From Eulemur rufifrons (lineage: Eukaryota; Chordata; Mammalia; Primates; Lemuridae), in assembly GCF_041146395.1 (NCBI RefSeq), contig NC_090989.1, positions 122,511,501-122,575,500 of the forward strand: a stretch of DNA of 64,000 nt, read 5' to 3'. Below the pieces are notes generated by a model, which worked only from the letters and a program-made list of their open reading frames with translations, ran no database searches and was not told the origin of the DNA. The translations under genes were made by a program, and so were the position numbers. Positions 48,853-61,661 of this stretch are shown one piece after another (positions within the stretch are counted from its first letter, which is position 1; each line of letters starts with the position of its first letter).

Positions 48853-49784
48853 TCTAGCCAATATAAATCACAAAGGCAACAACATCAAAGATGAGCTGTG
48901 AGAATTAGGATGAGGCATCTTATAGAATAATAACATGAATGAATTTGTGTGTAAAAGAATAACTCTTCTTTCCATAAGGCAGACCAACTACTATCCAGAC
49001 CACAAAAGAAAGGGGAGTGGAACTACTGCAATTAGCTTCTGTACCTGGGGACTTTGCAAAAGGAATTTCACTCTGCTAGAGATAATAGGTGAGTTGTAAA
49101 ATGTCAGACCTGCGCTTAAAACTACTTTTTAAATTTTTTTTCAGATTGCCACAGTGGGAAATCAAACCACCTTCTTCAAATACCTTGTTCTTAGTCACCA
49201 AATCCTGCCTGGACAATCAGTTCAAAAGACTACCTGTAATTTTCAAATTGTGGGACTTGTTCTGAAAGGCCTTCAGCCTCTCCTGTGCCATCATTTGTAC
49301 ACCTCTCTCCTTGGCTTTTCAAATGGTCTTTTAGAGTCCTGAAGGCTTTTGGAAGATCCAAAGAATCACAGAAATAGACAGTAAAAGCACCACCAGGGGT
49401 GGATTGGAAATGATGTGTGAGTGATTACAGCAAGGATGAGTCTAGTGATTTATAGGGAATTGCGGGAGTATCCTAGGTACACGCCCCTGCATAGACCAGA
49501 GTTTAGGGAGGTTTAGGAACATCAAGAAGAGTCCATATTTAAAAGCTTCTCTGAATCAAATCTCAACCACTTTGAAGCTTCTCATCATAATTTTGTCTCA
49601 AGCATGAAGCTGAGAACTCCCCCTGCCAATTCCTCCCACTTAAATCATCCTTTTTTTTCTCATTTTTATCCATATCATTTGTCAGGGAAAATGTCCAAAT
49701 TCTCCTTAATAATTATCAGCAGAAAAGGCTTTTTCCATATATATGTGTTTACACACACATACACACACTCTGGGTTGGAATTTT
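48853..49784. other. Unassigned stretch
   Basis: Single-copy sequence. A CA microsatellite is at 49,748-49,770. Nothing else is recognised. Confidence 0.45.
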
Positions 49785-50060
49785 TGGTAAACTTTTTAAT
49801 TTAAGTATAACGTACACATAGAAAAGTATACCTAAAGAACATATGGAATTTCACAGAAGAATATACTCATGTAACTGCAACTGAGATTTTTTTTTTTTTT
49901 TTAAGTAGCATTTCTAGTACCCTAATAGCCTTTCTCATGCTACCTCCCAGTCATACTCAACTACTCCCCCCAAGGGTGATCAAAGGTTAGAATTTTATGT
50001 CCACTACTTCCCCCTTCACGAAATATTCCAGTGCAGCATATGTTTTATTTGCTCAGGGTT
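49785..50060 (-). mobile_element. Old L1M 3' fragment
   Basis: AATTTAAGTATAACGTACAC, AGAAAAGTATACCTAAAGAAC and AGCATTTCTAGTACCCTAAT, then CCCCCAAGGGTGATCA, fit antisense L1ME-type sequence. Confidence 0.55.
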
Positions 50061-50529
50061 ACACTGAGTCCTTGGCTTACCTTTTCTCTCTTCCTGATTT
50101 CTTCTCTTTATTCCCAGGGCATGGGGTGCCTTAGATTTGCACTTGGTGGAGAATGATCCAGTAACCAAAGACAAAGAATTAAATGTCAGGGCTGGAAGGG
50201 ATCATAGAGATAGATTGTCTAGAAAGTGGGTTACCTTTGATCATACAACTAGTTAATGGAAGTTCAGGTCTATCTCTTTCTGCTCCACTGTAATACCTCT
50301 ATAACACCCTTCTGACAGGTATATCTAAGGAGGAGAAGAAAAACCAACTACAGTAATTTATGGTAATCTGGGACATTTACCCTATGAAAAGAAAGCAGAC
50401 CACCCATATTTTTCTAGGTGCAGTCAAATCCTTTTGCATTATGACTCTTTAAAACATTTTACCATCTCAGAACAGTTTGAGCAGAGTTTGACAGAGTTTA
50501 TCTTTCTCATTCATTCATTCTTCCATTAA

Positions 50530-51325
50530 TTTAAACTTCATTCACTTACCAAATATATATCTCAAACATCTATTATGTGCTAAGTTTGGATGTTTAATAA
50601 ATAACAGTGAATAAAAGAGACAGAAATCCTTGTCCTCATACAGCTTATATTCTAATGGGGGAGACAGTCAAGAAATAAGACATAAGAAAATACATTGTGT
50701 GTTAGGTGATGATTGGTGTTATGGAAAAAACAAAGAAGTGAATGCTGGAGGTTCAGGTGAGGCGAAGTGTTTTTTTGAAATAGGTGAGCAAAGGTCTCTC
50801 TGAGGCGACATGCAATTCAATTCCTGGAAAAGGTGAAGGAGTAAACCATGCAGATATGTGGGGGAAGAGCATTCTAGGCATAGGGAACAGCAAATGCAAA
50901 GGCTCTGAGATGAGACTATGTTTAGCATATTCTAGGGATAGCAAAGAGGCCAGAGTGGCTGCAGCAGAAGGGGCAAAGGGGGGGGGGAGTAGTAAGACAG
51001 GTGGGCAGAGAGGTGACAGTGAGTCAGATTGCACAGAGCCTTGTGTGCCACCATAAGACTGATTCCTCTCCTCTGAGAGCAATGGGGAGTCATTGAGGGT
51101 TTGAGCCAAGGAACACCATGATATGACTAAATATGATCACTCTGGTAGATTTGTTGAAAATAGTCTTTAGGGAGGTGAGGTAGAAACAGGGATTCTTGTT
51201 AACAGGCTATTGCAATAACTTGGGGGAAGAATCTTGGAACCAGTGGGATAACAATAGAGGTGGTGAGCAGTGATTGGATTTGGGATACATTTTGAAGTTA
51301 AGGTCAAGGGAATTTGGTTATCATA
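50530..51325 (+). mobile_element. Long ancient LINE-derived repeat
   Basis: TCTATTATGTGCTAAGTTTG, CCTTGTCCTCATACAGCTTA, GGGGGAAGAGCATTCTAGGC, GAACAGCAAATGCAAAGGCT and AGGCTATTGCAATAACTTGG run in the order of a widespread mammalian LINE-like repeat. I am sure of the repeat but not of the family (L1ME or L2 relative). A G10 run lies at 50,979. Confidence 0.6.
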
Positions 51326-51339
51326 AACATGAGTGAATC

Positions 51340-51880
51340 TAAGTGTGGTGGCTTTTTAAAAAAGCAACTGAAAACCTTTTGCTATTCCAATCATCTTGAG
51401 GGTCTATGTCTCCTCTCCTTGAATCTAGGTGGGCTCCTGACTGCTTTGACCAATACAATAGTGGAAGTGATGTTAGGTGACCTCTGAGGCTAGGTCATAA
51501 AGGCCATTCATTTTCTTCTTGGTCTTTGGAATGCCTGCCTCCTTCTCAGAAACCAGCTTTCATGCTGTAAGAAACCTGAGCAACATGGGCAGGTGAAGGT
51601 GTAGGTGCTCCAATTGACAGTCCCAGCTGAGCCCAGCCTTTATGTGATTCTAGCCCAGGAACCAGGGATGGGAGTGAAGAGGCTTCCAAATGACTCCAGC
51701 CCTGAGCCATTGAAGTCTTCTTAGCCAAGGCCTCAGACATCATGGAGAAGAGACAAGAATTTCCACTATGCTCTTCTGCATTCAGCACCCACATGATCTG
51801 AGCGTAACAAAATGTCTGTTGTTTAAGTCACTAAGTTTAGGATGTTTGTTACACGGCAGAAGATAACCAAAATACAGACT
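51340..51880 (+). mobile_element. MLT1-type MaLR LTR
   Basis: TAGTGGAAGTGATGTTAGGTG, GAGGCTAGGTCATAAAGGCC, GAGGCTTCCAAATGACTCCA, TTGTTTAAGTCACTAAGTTT and GTTACACGGCAGAAGATAAC. Confidence 0.8.
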
Positions 51881-52439
51881 CCGAGTAACGATACTTGCAG
51901 TACAGTGTATAAAAGACAACCTCCTCGGCAAATTTACACCTAATCACATTGTTATACAGAACCTACTGGGCAGCTGCATAAAGTCCAGGGACAGAAATGA
52001 TGCCATCATTACACATGTGTAAGTGCATTAGGAATGGAAAATGGCCCTGATTCACTATCTCCCACTTACCAATAATATAAACCCCGGCTAACAACTCAAA
52101 AAGCCAGACTGAACAGATGTACTCAACAATCTGGTTCTTCCCTTTATTAGCATTAATTACAATCATTTTGCTTTTATTGTCTTTATTTTTATTAATATCT
52201 CCTCAAGCCAAAAACAGAACAGAAAAAATGCCTACATACATGGGCAACCTTCCACAGACTCAATGGGTCAAGTTATGGGTGTCTCAAGCACAACTTTCTC
52301 TCTGCATTTCCAGTACCCGTGACAGAAATTGGGAGGGACCAAGGATTCACACATCAGTGTGAAGAGCAAGGAATTCATGTGTGGACTCTACATTGTCTAA
52401 CAGACCATGTTACTACATCTTGGGGTCATGATCTTGGCT
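51881..52439. other. Unassigned stretch
   Basis: Single-copy sequence between two LTR fragments. Nothing is recognised. Confidence 0.45.
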
Positions 52440-52590
52440 TTGACCAGTAGAGTAGTGGAAGTGATATTAGGTGACCTCCAAGGCTGTGTCATAATGGCCA
52501 TTCATTTTCTCACTGAACTGTGGAGCCAAGCCACTCACCAGCTTTTCTGTGTCTACTTCCTCATGCTGAAAGAAGAGAAAAATCTGCTGA
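52440..52590 (+). mobile_element. MLT1-type LTR fragment
   Basis: GACCAGTAGAGTAGTGGAAG, TATTAGGTGACCTCCAAGGC and GTCATAATGGCCATTCATTTTC are close to the LTR at 51.4 kb. Broken off after about 150 bp. Confidence 0.6.
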
Positions 52591-52959
52591 ATGATGTCAA
52601 TCAGCATTGTCTTATGTTCTCATGACCTAAAAGAAGGACACCAGGCAATAGTTCTACAAGACACAGACTAGATTAGTTCTCTTTTTCTAGACCCTTTGTA
52701 GCTTGGTGGTTATCAAGAGCTGTTTTGATTCATCTGTCCATCTATCCACCCAATAAATACTTGAATCAAGAAAAGACTCTATGCTAGGCCTTTTAGTAAA
52801 GGCAAGAAATGTGGAGATAAAGAAGACAGGACAAGATTCATTATTCAAGGTTCAGACCGAATACCACACTCCCTCTGTAAAGTTGTAGCCACAGTGATAT
52901 GTGTTCACCAAACTCATTTCATTTCCCTTCTGTGCTCTCAGGAAAACTCACTTCCCAAC

Positions 52960-53260
52960 TTTCTGTACAATTAAGTTTGGGTCATGGGACTGGGTTCTGG
53001 CCAATGGAAAATCTGGCAAATGTGATCTCTGCGTGTCCAGCCTGCCCATAAACTCTCTGGGCAGTTCTCTATACACCCTCTTTTCCTTCTATGGTGACCT
53101 TAGAAACTATGTGTTGATGATAGTGAGCTCACACAATGGAAGGCACCTGAATGCCCCTGTGGAGCAGAGTCACCCTTTTCGCCACAATGAACTGTGGCAG
53201 GATCAAGCAATTAACTTTTTATTGTGTGAAGCCACTAGAATCAAGTTGTTTATTAAATTA
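52960..53260 (+). mobile_element. Ancient LTR-like repeat
   Basis: GGGTTCTGGCCAATGGAAAA, CCCTGTGGAGCAGAGTCACC and TTTTTATTGTGTGAAGCCACTAG resemble a mammalian ERVL/MaLR-related repeat. The family is unsure. Confidence 0.4.
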
Positions 53261-53364
53261 TTTACTCCCTCCCCCCGCCCCCCGCATTTCCCATGACTAA
53301 TACAAAAATTTCTTTAATTGCCACTATTTAGGGTCCACTCAGGAGACAAAAATCATGCCAGTTT

Positions 53365-54040
53365 TTCTTTTTAATTGTAAAATACACATAACAAAAAATT
53401 TACCATTGTAACCATTTTAAGCATACAGTTCAGAAATGTTAAGTATATTCACACTGTTTTACAATCAATCTACACAACTTTTTCACTTGCAAAATTGAAA
53501 TATATACCTATTAAACAGCAACCTCCCATTTCCCCTGCCCTAGACTCTGGAAACCACCATTCTACTTTCTCTCTCTATGAGTTTGCTTATCCTAGATACC
53601 TCATACAAGTGGAATCATTCAATATTTGTCTTTTTGTGACTGGCTTATTTCATAGCATAATGTCCTCCACGTTCATCCATATTATGAGTCAGAATTTCCT
53701 CCCTTTTTAAGGTCAAATAATATTCCATCATAGGTATATACCACGTTTTATTTATTCATCCATTCATGGGACATTTGGGTTGCTTCCACCTCGTGGCTAT
53801 TGTGAGTAATGCTGCTATAAATATGGCTGCACAAATATCTCTTTGAGACTCTGCTTTCAGTTCTTCTGGATATACACCCAGAAATGGAATTGCTGGATCA
53901 TATGGTAATTCTATTTTTAATTTTTTTGAGAAACTACCACACTGTTTTCCACAGTGGCTGCCATTTTACATTCCCACCAACAGTACAAAAGGTTCCAATT
54001 TCTCCACATCCTTGGCAACATCACATCAGTTTTTTTGAAC
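53365..54040 (-). mobile_element. L1M 3' fragment
   Basis: TAATTGTAAAATACACATAAC, TTAAGCATACAGTTCAGAAA, CTGGCTTATTTCATAGCATA, GGTTGCTTCCACCTCGTGGC, AATGGAATTGCTGGATCATA and CAGTGGCTGCCATTTTACAT are in antisense order. It is the longest of the old L1M pieces. Confidence 0.85.
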
Positions 54041-54224
54041 AAAGAATTGAACATAAAGAATTTTTAACTAGGTAACTGGAAGGGTGAAAGGAGAATACTA
54101 AGATTTCAAAGACATAGTAACTGCAGGAGGCAACTAGTACCCCTAGGGCTGAGGGAACAAAGGGAAGAAGTTGGAATCATGCAAACTTAGAGACTTTAGA
54201 GGAAGGTTCTGTGGGGCTGGGCCC

Positions 54225-54326
54225 CAGAGATCTGACTCGGGGGGACTGGGGCGGGGCGGCAAGGGCAATGCATATAACCTGAACTTTTGTACCCCCATAA
54301 TGAGCTGAAATAAAAAAAAAAAAAAG
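54225..54326 (+). mobile_element. Young strepsirrhine L1, very short 3' fragment
   Basis: GGCAAGGGCAATGCATATAAC, TGAACTTTTGTACCCCCATA and ATGAGCTGAAATAAAAAAAA. Only about 100 bp is kept. No target-site duplication was found. Confidence 0.85.
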
Positions 54327-55320
54327 AATGGGCACAAGCTGGTACTAGTATCTGAGAGGGACCCTGAGGCTGGTTCTGTGATGTTAGAGGGACTGCAAAC
54401 TGCTGCTACAGGAGTGAACTGCCATTGTCAAAGTGCTGCTGCCACGGTGAAGGAGCCCTGCTGGGGCGATGCTCACAGGAAATGAAGGCAAAGCGATGAA
54501 GCAAATCGATTTCCTTTTCCAGTCTCGCAGTCTGCCTCTAGCGCCCCTAGCTGCAGAGCCTAATAGGAAATGGCTGGAAAAGCAGAAATCAAGTTTGCGG
54601 AGTCCAGGCCTCGGCATCAGAAAGCAGAGTATGGAAGGGTGGATTTGGAGCGGAGAGGCAATAATTTAGTAACTGGCTCCTCATGCCAAGGAGCATCTCT
54701 CTCTGCACGGCACTCTGAGCACTTTGCCTGCTCTCTGCTGTGGCACATACCACTTTCTACCTTGAATGCTTTAACTCTGATACAAATGTAAATTCCTTTA
54801 AGAGCAAGATCAGGGGCTGATTCATCTCTGTGTACCTTCTGATGGCTCCCAAAGCCTAGCACAACAGGTGTACATAGTTGGTATGTAATGATTTTGCCAA
54901 ATGATTGAATTTGATCCCAAAATGAGTGAAATGGTTGTGTCTATAAGGAAGCAGGAAGTGAGCACAGAGGAAGCCCAACCATATTGCAAGTTGCCGCACA
55001 TTTGAGGATGGAATAGAATTTGGGCTAAGAGGTACTTGAAAATGCTTGTGAAAAGCAGGGTCACACCAACTTCGTGAAGATGATATGAGATTTAACCAAA
55101 GGTGTGAGGAAAGCCTGCAGTTATTTGGTATTGGCTATTCAACTCTGGCAAGGGGAGAGGTGAAAAGAGGGACGGCAGGGCCTCTCCCTGGGCCCTCACA
55201 GGGTTTGCAGGCACACCTGGTCTCACCAGAGCATCTTTATTCTCCACGCAGGACACTCCACACCAGTTTGGAGCCTCCAAGCAATAAGAACTGCCAGACA
55301 CCTTGGAGAGTCGATGGCCC
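54327..55320. other. Unassigned stretch with L2 tail
   Basis: At 54,755-54,910 an L2 3' end (CCTTTAAGAGCAAGATCAGG, CAAAGCCTAGCACAACAGGT, GTTGGTATGTAATGATTTTG). 54,420-54,620 is mildly GC-rich but has no island. No gene is seen. Confidence 0.45.
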
Positions 55321-55800
55321 AGTTATTTCTGCATAACGAATTATTCCCAGACTTAGTGACCATTTTATTATGCCCATGGGTTCTGTGGGTCGTGAATTTA
55401 GGAAGAGCACAGTGGAAATGGCTTTGCTTGAGGATGTCTAGAGTGTCAGCTGGGAAAACTCAGTGGGCGAGGGAGACTTAGTGGGTTGGAGCTAGAGTGA
55501 TCTAGGGATATCTTCACTGATGTGCCTGGTGATTGATGCTGTCTGGTAGGCCCACAGCTCAGGCTGTTGACTGGAGTATCTACTTGTGGCCTCTCCACAT
55601 GGCCTGGACTTCCTCCCTACATGGTAGCCTCAAGGAAGTCATGCTTCTTACCTGTGGCTCAGGGCTCCACAGCAAGTATCCCAAGTAGATAAGGTGGGAG
55701 CTTTTATGTCCTAGCCTCAGAAGTCATGCACTGCTGCTTCTACCTCATTCTGTTGGCTACAGCTGAATCACAGCCTCGCCCCTATTTAAAGGTGTCACTT
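55321..55800. mobile_element. Ancient MER-type repeat
   Basis: TTCTGCATAACGAATTATTC, GTTCTGTGGGTCGTGAATTT, GAAATGGCTTTGCTTGAGGA and TGGCCTCTCCACATGGCCTG fit a common old mammalian repeat. The family is not certain. Confidence 0.45.
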
Positions 55801-55959
55801 AATGGGTGTCTATTTGATCAACTAAAGAGAAGCACTTGAGTTGGGAAGCATTAGTACAGGCATCTTTGGAAAACACAATCTGCTGTGGCTGTTACATTCA
55901 TTCTCCATATTTTCCAGATGAGGATGCTGAGGTCCAGACAACTTGGAAAGCAGCTTGCT

Positions 55960-56400
55960 TAAGGTCCTTATGGACTGCCATCACAAAGTACCACAAGCTG
56001 AGTGATTTAAAACAACAGAATTCTGTCATCTCATAGTTCTGGAGGCTAGACATCCAAAAGGTGCCAGTAGAGTGACTCTCGGGAGAAATCTTTCCTTGCC
56101 TTTTCCTAGCTTCTGGCCATTCCCAGCAGTTCTTGGAGTTGCTTGTAGATGCATCACTCCGTTCTCTGCCTAGTGTTCTGTGTGTCTCCACATCTTACTC
56201 CTGTGTCTGACTCTGTGCCCAGATTTCCCATTTTTATAAGGATACCAGTCACATAGGATTAAGGTCCACCCTAATCACCTTTTGACTTGATTACGTCTGT
56301 AAGGCCTTATTTCCAAATAAGGGCACATTCTGAGGTACTGGGGGTTTGGACTTAAATAGCTTTCTCTTGTAGGGGTCACCATGTAGTCCATAACATCATC
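55960..56400 (-). mobile_element. MLT1-type MaLR LTR, antisense
   Basis: ACTGCCATCACAAAGTACCAC, CATAGTTCTGGAGGCTAGAC, ATAAGGATACCAGTCACATAG, TAAGGTCCACCCTAATCACC and CCAAATAAGGGCACATTCTG. Confidence 0.8.
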
Positions 56401-57929
56401 CTTTCTGAAACCCATGGCACAAGGAAAACTTAGAGATTCATCCTGGGCAAGGCTGAGAACCACAAGCAGCTATGTTGAGGAAATTTCTCTGCCAGGTAAC
56501 CTTGGGCCAAGGCTCTGAAGGTGTTTCAAAGAGAAAAAGAGACTGAGATTGTTTGGGCATACTGGCCTTATGTTGCTAAAGTATTTATGACTGGGCCAAA
56601 ATAAATGCCGGGCAGTGGATGCCATCAGAGGGATCCAAGTGATTCCAGTGGGAGATCGGATGCTGGAGCCAGTCCCCCCTCTCCCACAGCTAACGGGTAA
56701 AGATTAAAGTGCAGAGGTGATCGGGCTGAGGAGAGCCACCTTGGCTGACATACACTCCACTGACAAGCATTGCAGGCAGGTAGAGGAGATGAATAAACGG
56801 GAAGCTATTCCCTTACCCCTGGCTTTGAATTTTGAAAGGTAGCTTTTTTTCCCCATCAAAACAGTGATCTGAAGCAGATAACAGAGAAAAGGTAATAGGG
56901 CCTGTGGAACCTTAACGAAGCTAAAAGGAGCCCTGGACTTGAGGAAAACTATTTTACTTTATCTACTAGTGTCCTTTCCTTCAGAATTTGGAGAAATATA
57001 AAAACAATTATATTACTCACCAATAACAACATCAGGAAAAAAGTATAATCGTTACTGCACACTGTGCTAAGCAATTTGTACATACCATGGCAGCTTTGCT
57101 ACAGTGTTTTGCTCATATCCCTTCTGTTCCTTCAGTGTTGCACGCTGGCTTCTCATAGAGGTTTTACTCCTTAAAACTGCATTCTTGTTGGAGGGCTGAC
57201 CTCAGGCTACTGGAGCCTGCTTTTCTGGCCACAGGGGAAACTAAAAGTGTCTGGAAATTTACATTTCCCTGGGGCAGCCTTCACCTAGTGGCTTACAGGT
57301 GTGGGAATGGAAGCACCTGTAGGGGGATAAACACCAACGCCCCACCCCCCCCATTCCTTCATTGTTATATTCAGTCTTCTCCAGAGAAACCCTGGGGGAT
57401 TGAGCCAAAGTTATTCTCCATGAGCCTTGGCTTGATATCTTACCTTTGCTTGGCCTTGTACCCCTACCTGTCTCAATTTCCCACTCCTCTGCTGTTTCTT
57501 CCTGATAACACATCCTAACAAATAATTTTCACACACATTTTGATTTCGGGGGGCTCAATGTGAGACACCATCTTATCCAATCTTTACAATGATCCCCATG
57601 AGGTAGGCAGGATCAGCCCCATTGCACAAACATGGAAACTCAGGCTTTGCGTGGGCCTGCTCCAATCACATAAGTTAGTAGCTCTCTTGACTTTCAAAGC
57701 CATCATCTTTCTGCTATATTGTATTGGTTCAAAGACACAACTTGTCCTACTTTCTTTTTCACTTCTTAACTGCCTTGGGCTTTCCTAAATTTCTTGACTT
57801 AGGAAGTCTTGCTGTTCCTATTATTTCCTCTTGTTGGACTGGACAAACCTGGGTTTTTGCTAGAACAGTGAATGGGACAGAAATGATCTTCTTCATGTTC
57901 CGCTCTTGTGGCATAATGTAATGCATTAA
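56401..57929. other. Unassigned stretch
   Basis: Single-copy sequence. The frames at 57,259-57,518 and 57,724-58,019 show no family. A C-run (CCCCACCCCCCCC) is at 57,341. Confidence 0.4.
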
Positions 57930-58357
57930 AAACAGCCCCAAATTCTTTAACACTCCTCCCACTGAGGGCTGGGGTCTATTTGTCCTTGAATCTGAGCTGG
58001 CTTGTGACAATTGTAACAAATAGTTTATGGCAAATGTGATCTGGGATTAGCTTTTAAAACCACTGACAATTTCTGTTTTAGTCTTTTGGAACCCTGAGCT
58101 TCCATGTAAGAAGAGACTGCCAGGCTAACGGGGAGCCCGGGTTTGCCAATGGAGAGGTCATGTGGAGACAGAGATGTCTAGCCAGCCACCAGCCTTTCAA
58201 ATGATCCCAGCTGAGGCTTCAGACATTATGGAACAGAGATAACTCCTGCTATGCCTTGTCTGAATTTCTAACCCATACAATCCATAACAAAGTTTGTTTT
58301 TTTAATGCCACAAAAGTTTGGAGTAGTTTTATTATGCATCAACAGATAACTACAACG
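57930..58357 (+). mobile_element. MLT1-type MaLR LTR
   Basis: ATCTGAGCTGGCTTGTGACA, AGAGGTCATGTGGAGACAGA, CAAATGATCCCAGCTGAGGC, TTTTTTAATGCCACAAAAGTTTG and GCATCAACAGATAACTACA. Confidence 0.75.
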
Positions 58358-59009
58358 CTCAGACACATTTGATGGTACAGAAAGCATGTGGATTAGCATA
58401 TAGCAACTGTCTACCACCACTTGACATGCCCCACACTGCCATTCCACCTACTCCTCAAACTTCCTCGCCCTGATCTTGAAGTTGGGAACAGATGAACTCT
58501 TTCTGAGCAACATCCAACAATAAGCACATTCAACTTCTAATTTGACACTTGATTCAAGATGGCAGTGGGTGCTGCCATTTGGGAGCAACTAGTTATGGGT
58601 AAACGGAATCACTTGGGAACCAATTTCCTCCCAGTATGCCTAAGCTTTGTTTTTCATTTTTTACTGTTTAGCTATTCTATAAATTATTTTTAGCTGCTAT
58701 GAAGCCCTAACACTTTGGGGTGTTATGAGATGTCATGTTCTTATTTGTAGGAAAGGCACTACTTAAGCATTTGTTTCTGTCTTAACTTTGCCCCTCTGCC
58801 ACCTTGAGCAGGTGACAACTTCTCTGAGCTTCATTTTCTTGCCTCTAAAATGAATGAGATGGTTGACTTGTGAAGCATTTTATGGCCTCCTTAGGAGAAT
58901 GATTTGTTCCTAGGGTTGGATATCTGTGGCACTTTGTACATACTCATATTACAAATTATATCCCACATATTACATATATTATTCATGTTATACAGCACCA
59001 GTGCCAGAT
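58358..59009. other. Unassigned stretch
   Basis: An old MIR-like CTTGAGCAGGTGACAACTTC..TTCATTTTCTTGCCTCTAAA block lies at 58,800-58,860. Otherwise single-copy. Confidence 0.45.
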
Positions 59010-59195
59010 ACCACTGTGTAGGTTGCAGTCTTCAGAGTCATACAGACCTGGGTTTACCATTTACTAGCTGTGTGACCTTAGACAAAGTATTTACCTCTCA
59101 AATCCAGGTTTTATTTACATGTGAAATGAAGATTGTCATTCCTACCTCATACAGATGTATTGAGGATCAAAGAAATAATGAAGAAAACAATGAGT
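59010..59195 (+). mobile_element. MIR SINE
   Basis: AGAGTCATACAGACCTGGGT, TTTACTAGCTGTGTGACCTT, AGACAAAGTATTTACCTCTC and CATTCCTACCTCATACAGAT are in MIR order. Confidence 0.85.
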
Positions 59196-61230
59196 AGAGA
59201 AGTAAGCATCCCAGAACTGCTGCTTTATACTGACCTCCACCTCTGACACTGTCATTCAGCACTTCTTGAATTTGGGCTGGAGAGTAGGGGGGGATATATT
59301 TTATGACCCCTACCACTATCAACATACTGTATATTGTGTCACTTCTTTCTTCCAGCAACTCTATTTTATGATGACAAAGAAGTTCAAAAAAATTAAGTCA
59401 TTCTCCTAGGCTACTGCAGATAATGGGTGATAATTTCAGGACTCAAACTCCAATTTTCTGACTCAAAAGTGCATGATCTTTCCACTATACCATGACATTT
59501 CTCAGAATCAGAGAGAGAGGTGTTGGTTGGTATAGAAACAAACAAAAAGGGTGGGGTGTCTGACCCTTGAGTTACACTGTATACCTGTTGAGTGGCATCC
59601 TGACCACTTCAGACAGATGGGGGCCTCCGTTCCCATTACAGATATTCTGGAATAGGGACAACCATGCACTCCACAGAACCTGACTGAGCAGCCTCTACAT
59701 TCCCGGCACCATCCAACAAAGATAAATCAGTCTTCGAGGTGGCTCTCGAGTTGGTTCTCAAGGAACTGCCCAGAAAAGCTTCCTTGACCTCTCTTTTAAG
59801 GGAATTATTAAAAATGAATTTGTGTAACATTTTTTTTTTTTTGCAGCATCAGAAAAGCAGCAAGTGCAAAAGAAAATGAATTTCATTTTTGACTTGTAAT
59901 TCATATTGGAGGATAATGCACAGACACAGAGATGGCTATCATATGTGGAACAATAGTTAGAAGGCTGAAATTCCTAAAAATAGAGTGAGAAGCTGGCGGT
60001 GCACATCTCTGTGAAGCCCCAGACTGCTGACGCACCTGTGCCTCTGTGTCACTGCTCCTCAGCATCGTCAGGTGGGTCAAAGTGTCCACAGACCAGAACC
60101 CAGCAGGTTTCTGCCGGGAGGAGTTGTGTAAGGCCCTTAGTTGAAAGATGCTAAATGTAAGTCTCTGCAAAGAACAACACTTGAATGTCAGCAACGTAAC
60201 TGGCCCCAAATCATTTCCTTTCTCACCTGAGAAGGTTAAAAAACATCACATGAAATACGTGCTGGAGTCAGGAGCAATGTGGGAACTCTCCATCCTAAGA
60301 ACATTTTCCCCCAAGGAGATTTTATTTGGCTAGAAAGGAAACAGAAAGATGAGAGGCTTTTGGCTTTAATGAAAATAATACCAGAGCAAAAAAGGACACA
60401 GGAATTCAATTTTTGTCTGGCTTTAGACATGTCACTGCCTCTTTGCTTCCATTTCTCATGCCTGGCTTCTTGTACTTACCCATGGAACACCTGGAGTGAG
60501 ATTTAACTTTTACCCAGAGTTGGTGGAGATTCTCAGAGGGAATATAAATGCACAATGTCTTTCTTAGACTTTGATGTGCACCTCCTTTTTCAAGTGATTG
60601 GACAGGAACTTTTCTAGGATTTCTAAGAGGCATGAAGGTGGAAGCATCACATGAAATTTTCATCCCAGTCTTCAGCCCATCCCTAGAAGTTCCAGATTAT
60701 TTGTAACCATGCACAGATGCTGTTCCATAGAAGATATCATGTTCTCAACTGGGATATCATTCGTGTGGTTCCTGAGTATATACATTCCACTTCTGTGCCG
60801 TTTTCCCCAAGATATATATAGAAGATTATTGATAAGGGATTAAGTACTTCATGTTCACTAATATGACAATGAAACCTCTCCTTGTAATGTTGATGTAAAG
60901 AGTTATAGATCTTACAGGTCAACTTTCACGTTCTCCTGGCCATTGTCCTCACCTCCACAACCCCTACTGAAGGAAGTGAGGATAAAGGAATTTTGCACCT
61001 GTTCATCCACCTCTTTCCTAGAATCAGAAATCCCTCAGAGGGAAGAGGGACAAGAGTAACAGGACCTGCTCCCTGGTTTCAGTATCTATGACTGCTGATG
61101 CCCTATTTCTCACGTGTTCAGAAACAAGAGAGTTGACATGTATATAGACATGCCTCCCATGCAGAATCCACATTGCTGGTGGTGAAAAAAACACAGTAGA
61201 CTTATATAAAGTACAGGAGATTTGGGTTCT
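59196..61230. other. Unassigned stretch
   Basis: No recognised gene or clear repeat. A TTTTTTTTTTTTTGCAG tract at 59,830-59,846 resembles a splice acceptor but has no supporting frame. Confidence 0.4.
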
Positions 61231-61345
61231 GGTCTTATCTTTTCCCAAAACTTGCTGAATAATCTGGAGAAAATTATTTAAGTGCTTGGTTTTCACAAAG
61301 GTAAAATGAGGAACATGAGATAATGAGCATAATGCTGTCTCTGGC
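61231..61345 (+). mobile_element. MIR SINE fragment
   Basis: TTTGGGTTCTGGTCTTATCT, CTTGGTTTTCACAAAGGTAAAATGAG-type block and AGATAATGAGCATAATGCTG are in MIR order. Confidence 0.5.
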
Positions 61346-61584
61346 AGCCAGACTAGAAAAATAGGCTGAAGCCAGATTAGGAAGGAAATTGTGTATTGCT
61401 GAGAATTCTGAATTCTGTAAATTGACAAGGGAGATGTTATCCTGTATCATTATCATAAGCAAACCCTCATCCTGGCTGTCATGGTTGTGACTTAACACAA
61501 AGACATCCCTCTTTTTCCTCAAATGTATACTCAAATGTGTACTCACTATCACCTGAAAACAACATGGTAAAATCTTGCCCGCCT

Positions 61585-61654
61585 GATGTTACCTCTGTAA
61601 ATGTATAAATGGAATGATGTTACCTCTGTAAATGTATAAATGGAATGATGTTAC
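61585..61654. repeat. Perfect 31-bp tandem duplication
   Basis: The unit beginning GATGTTACCTCTGTAAATG occupies 61,585-61,615 and 61,616-61,646 without mismatch, with a partial third start (GATGTTAC) to 61,654. It directly abuts the SINE at 61,662. Confidence 0.95.
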
Positions 61655-61661
61655 AGTCTAA

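Noticed and set aside
54533..54550. CTCF-like GCGCCCCTAGCTGC
   Set aside because: It misses two invariant core positions, so it was not counted.
59826..59846. Splice-acceptor-like T-run plus GCAG
   Set aside because: No downstream open frame or donor supports an exon, and T-runs ending in AG are common in this DNA.
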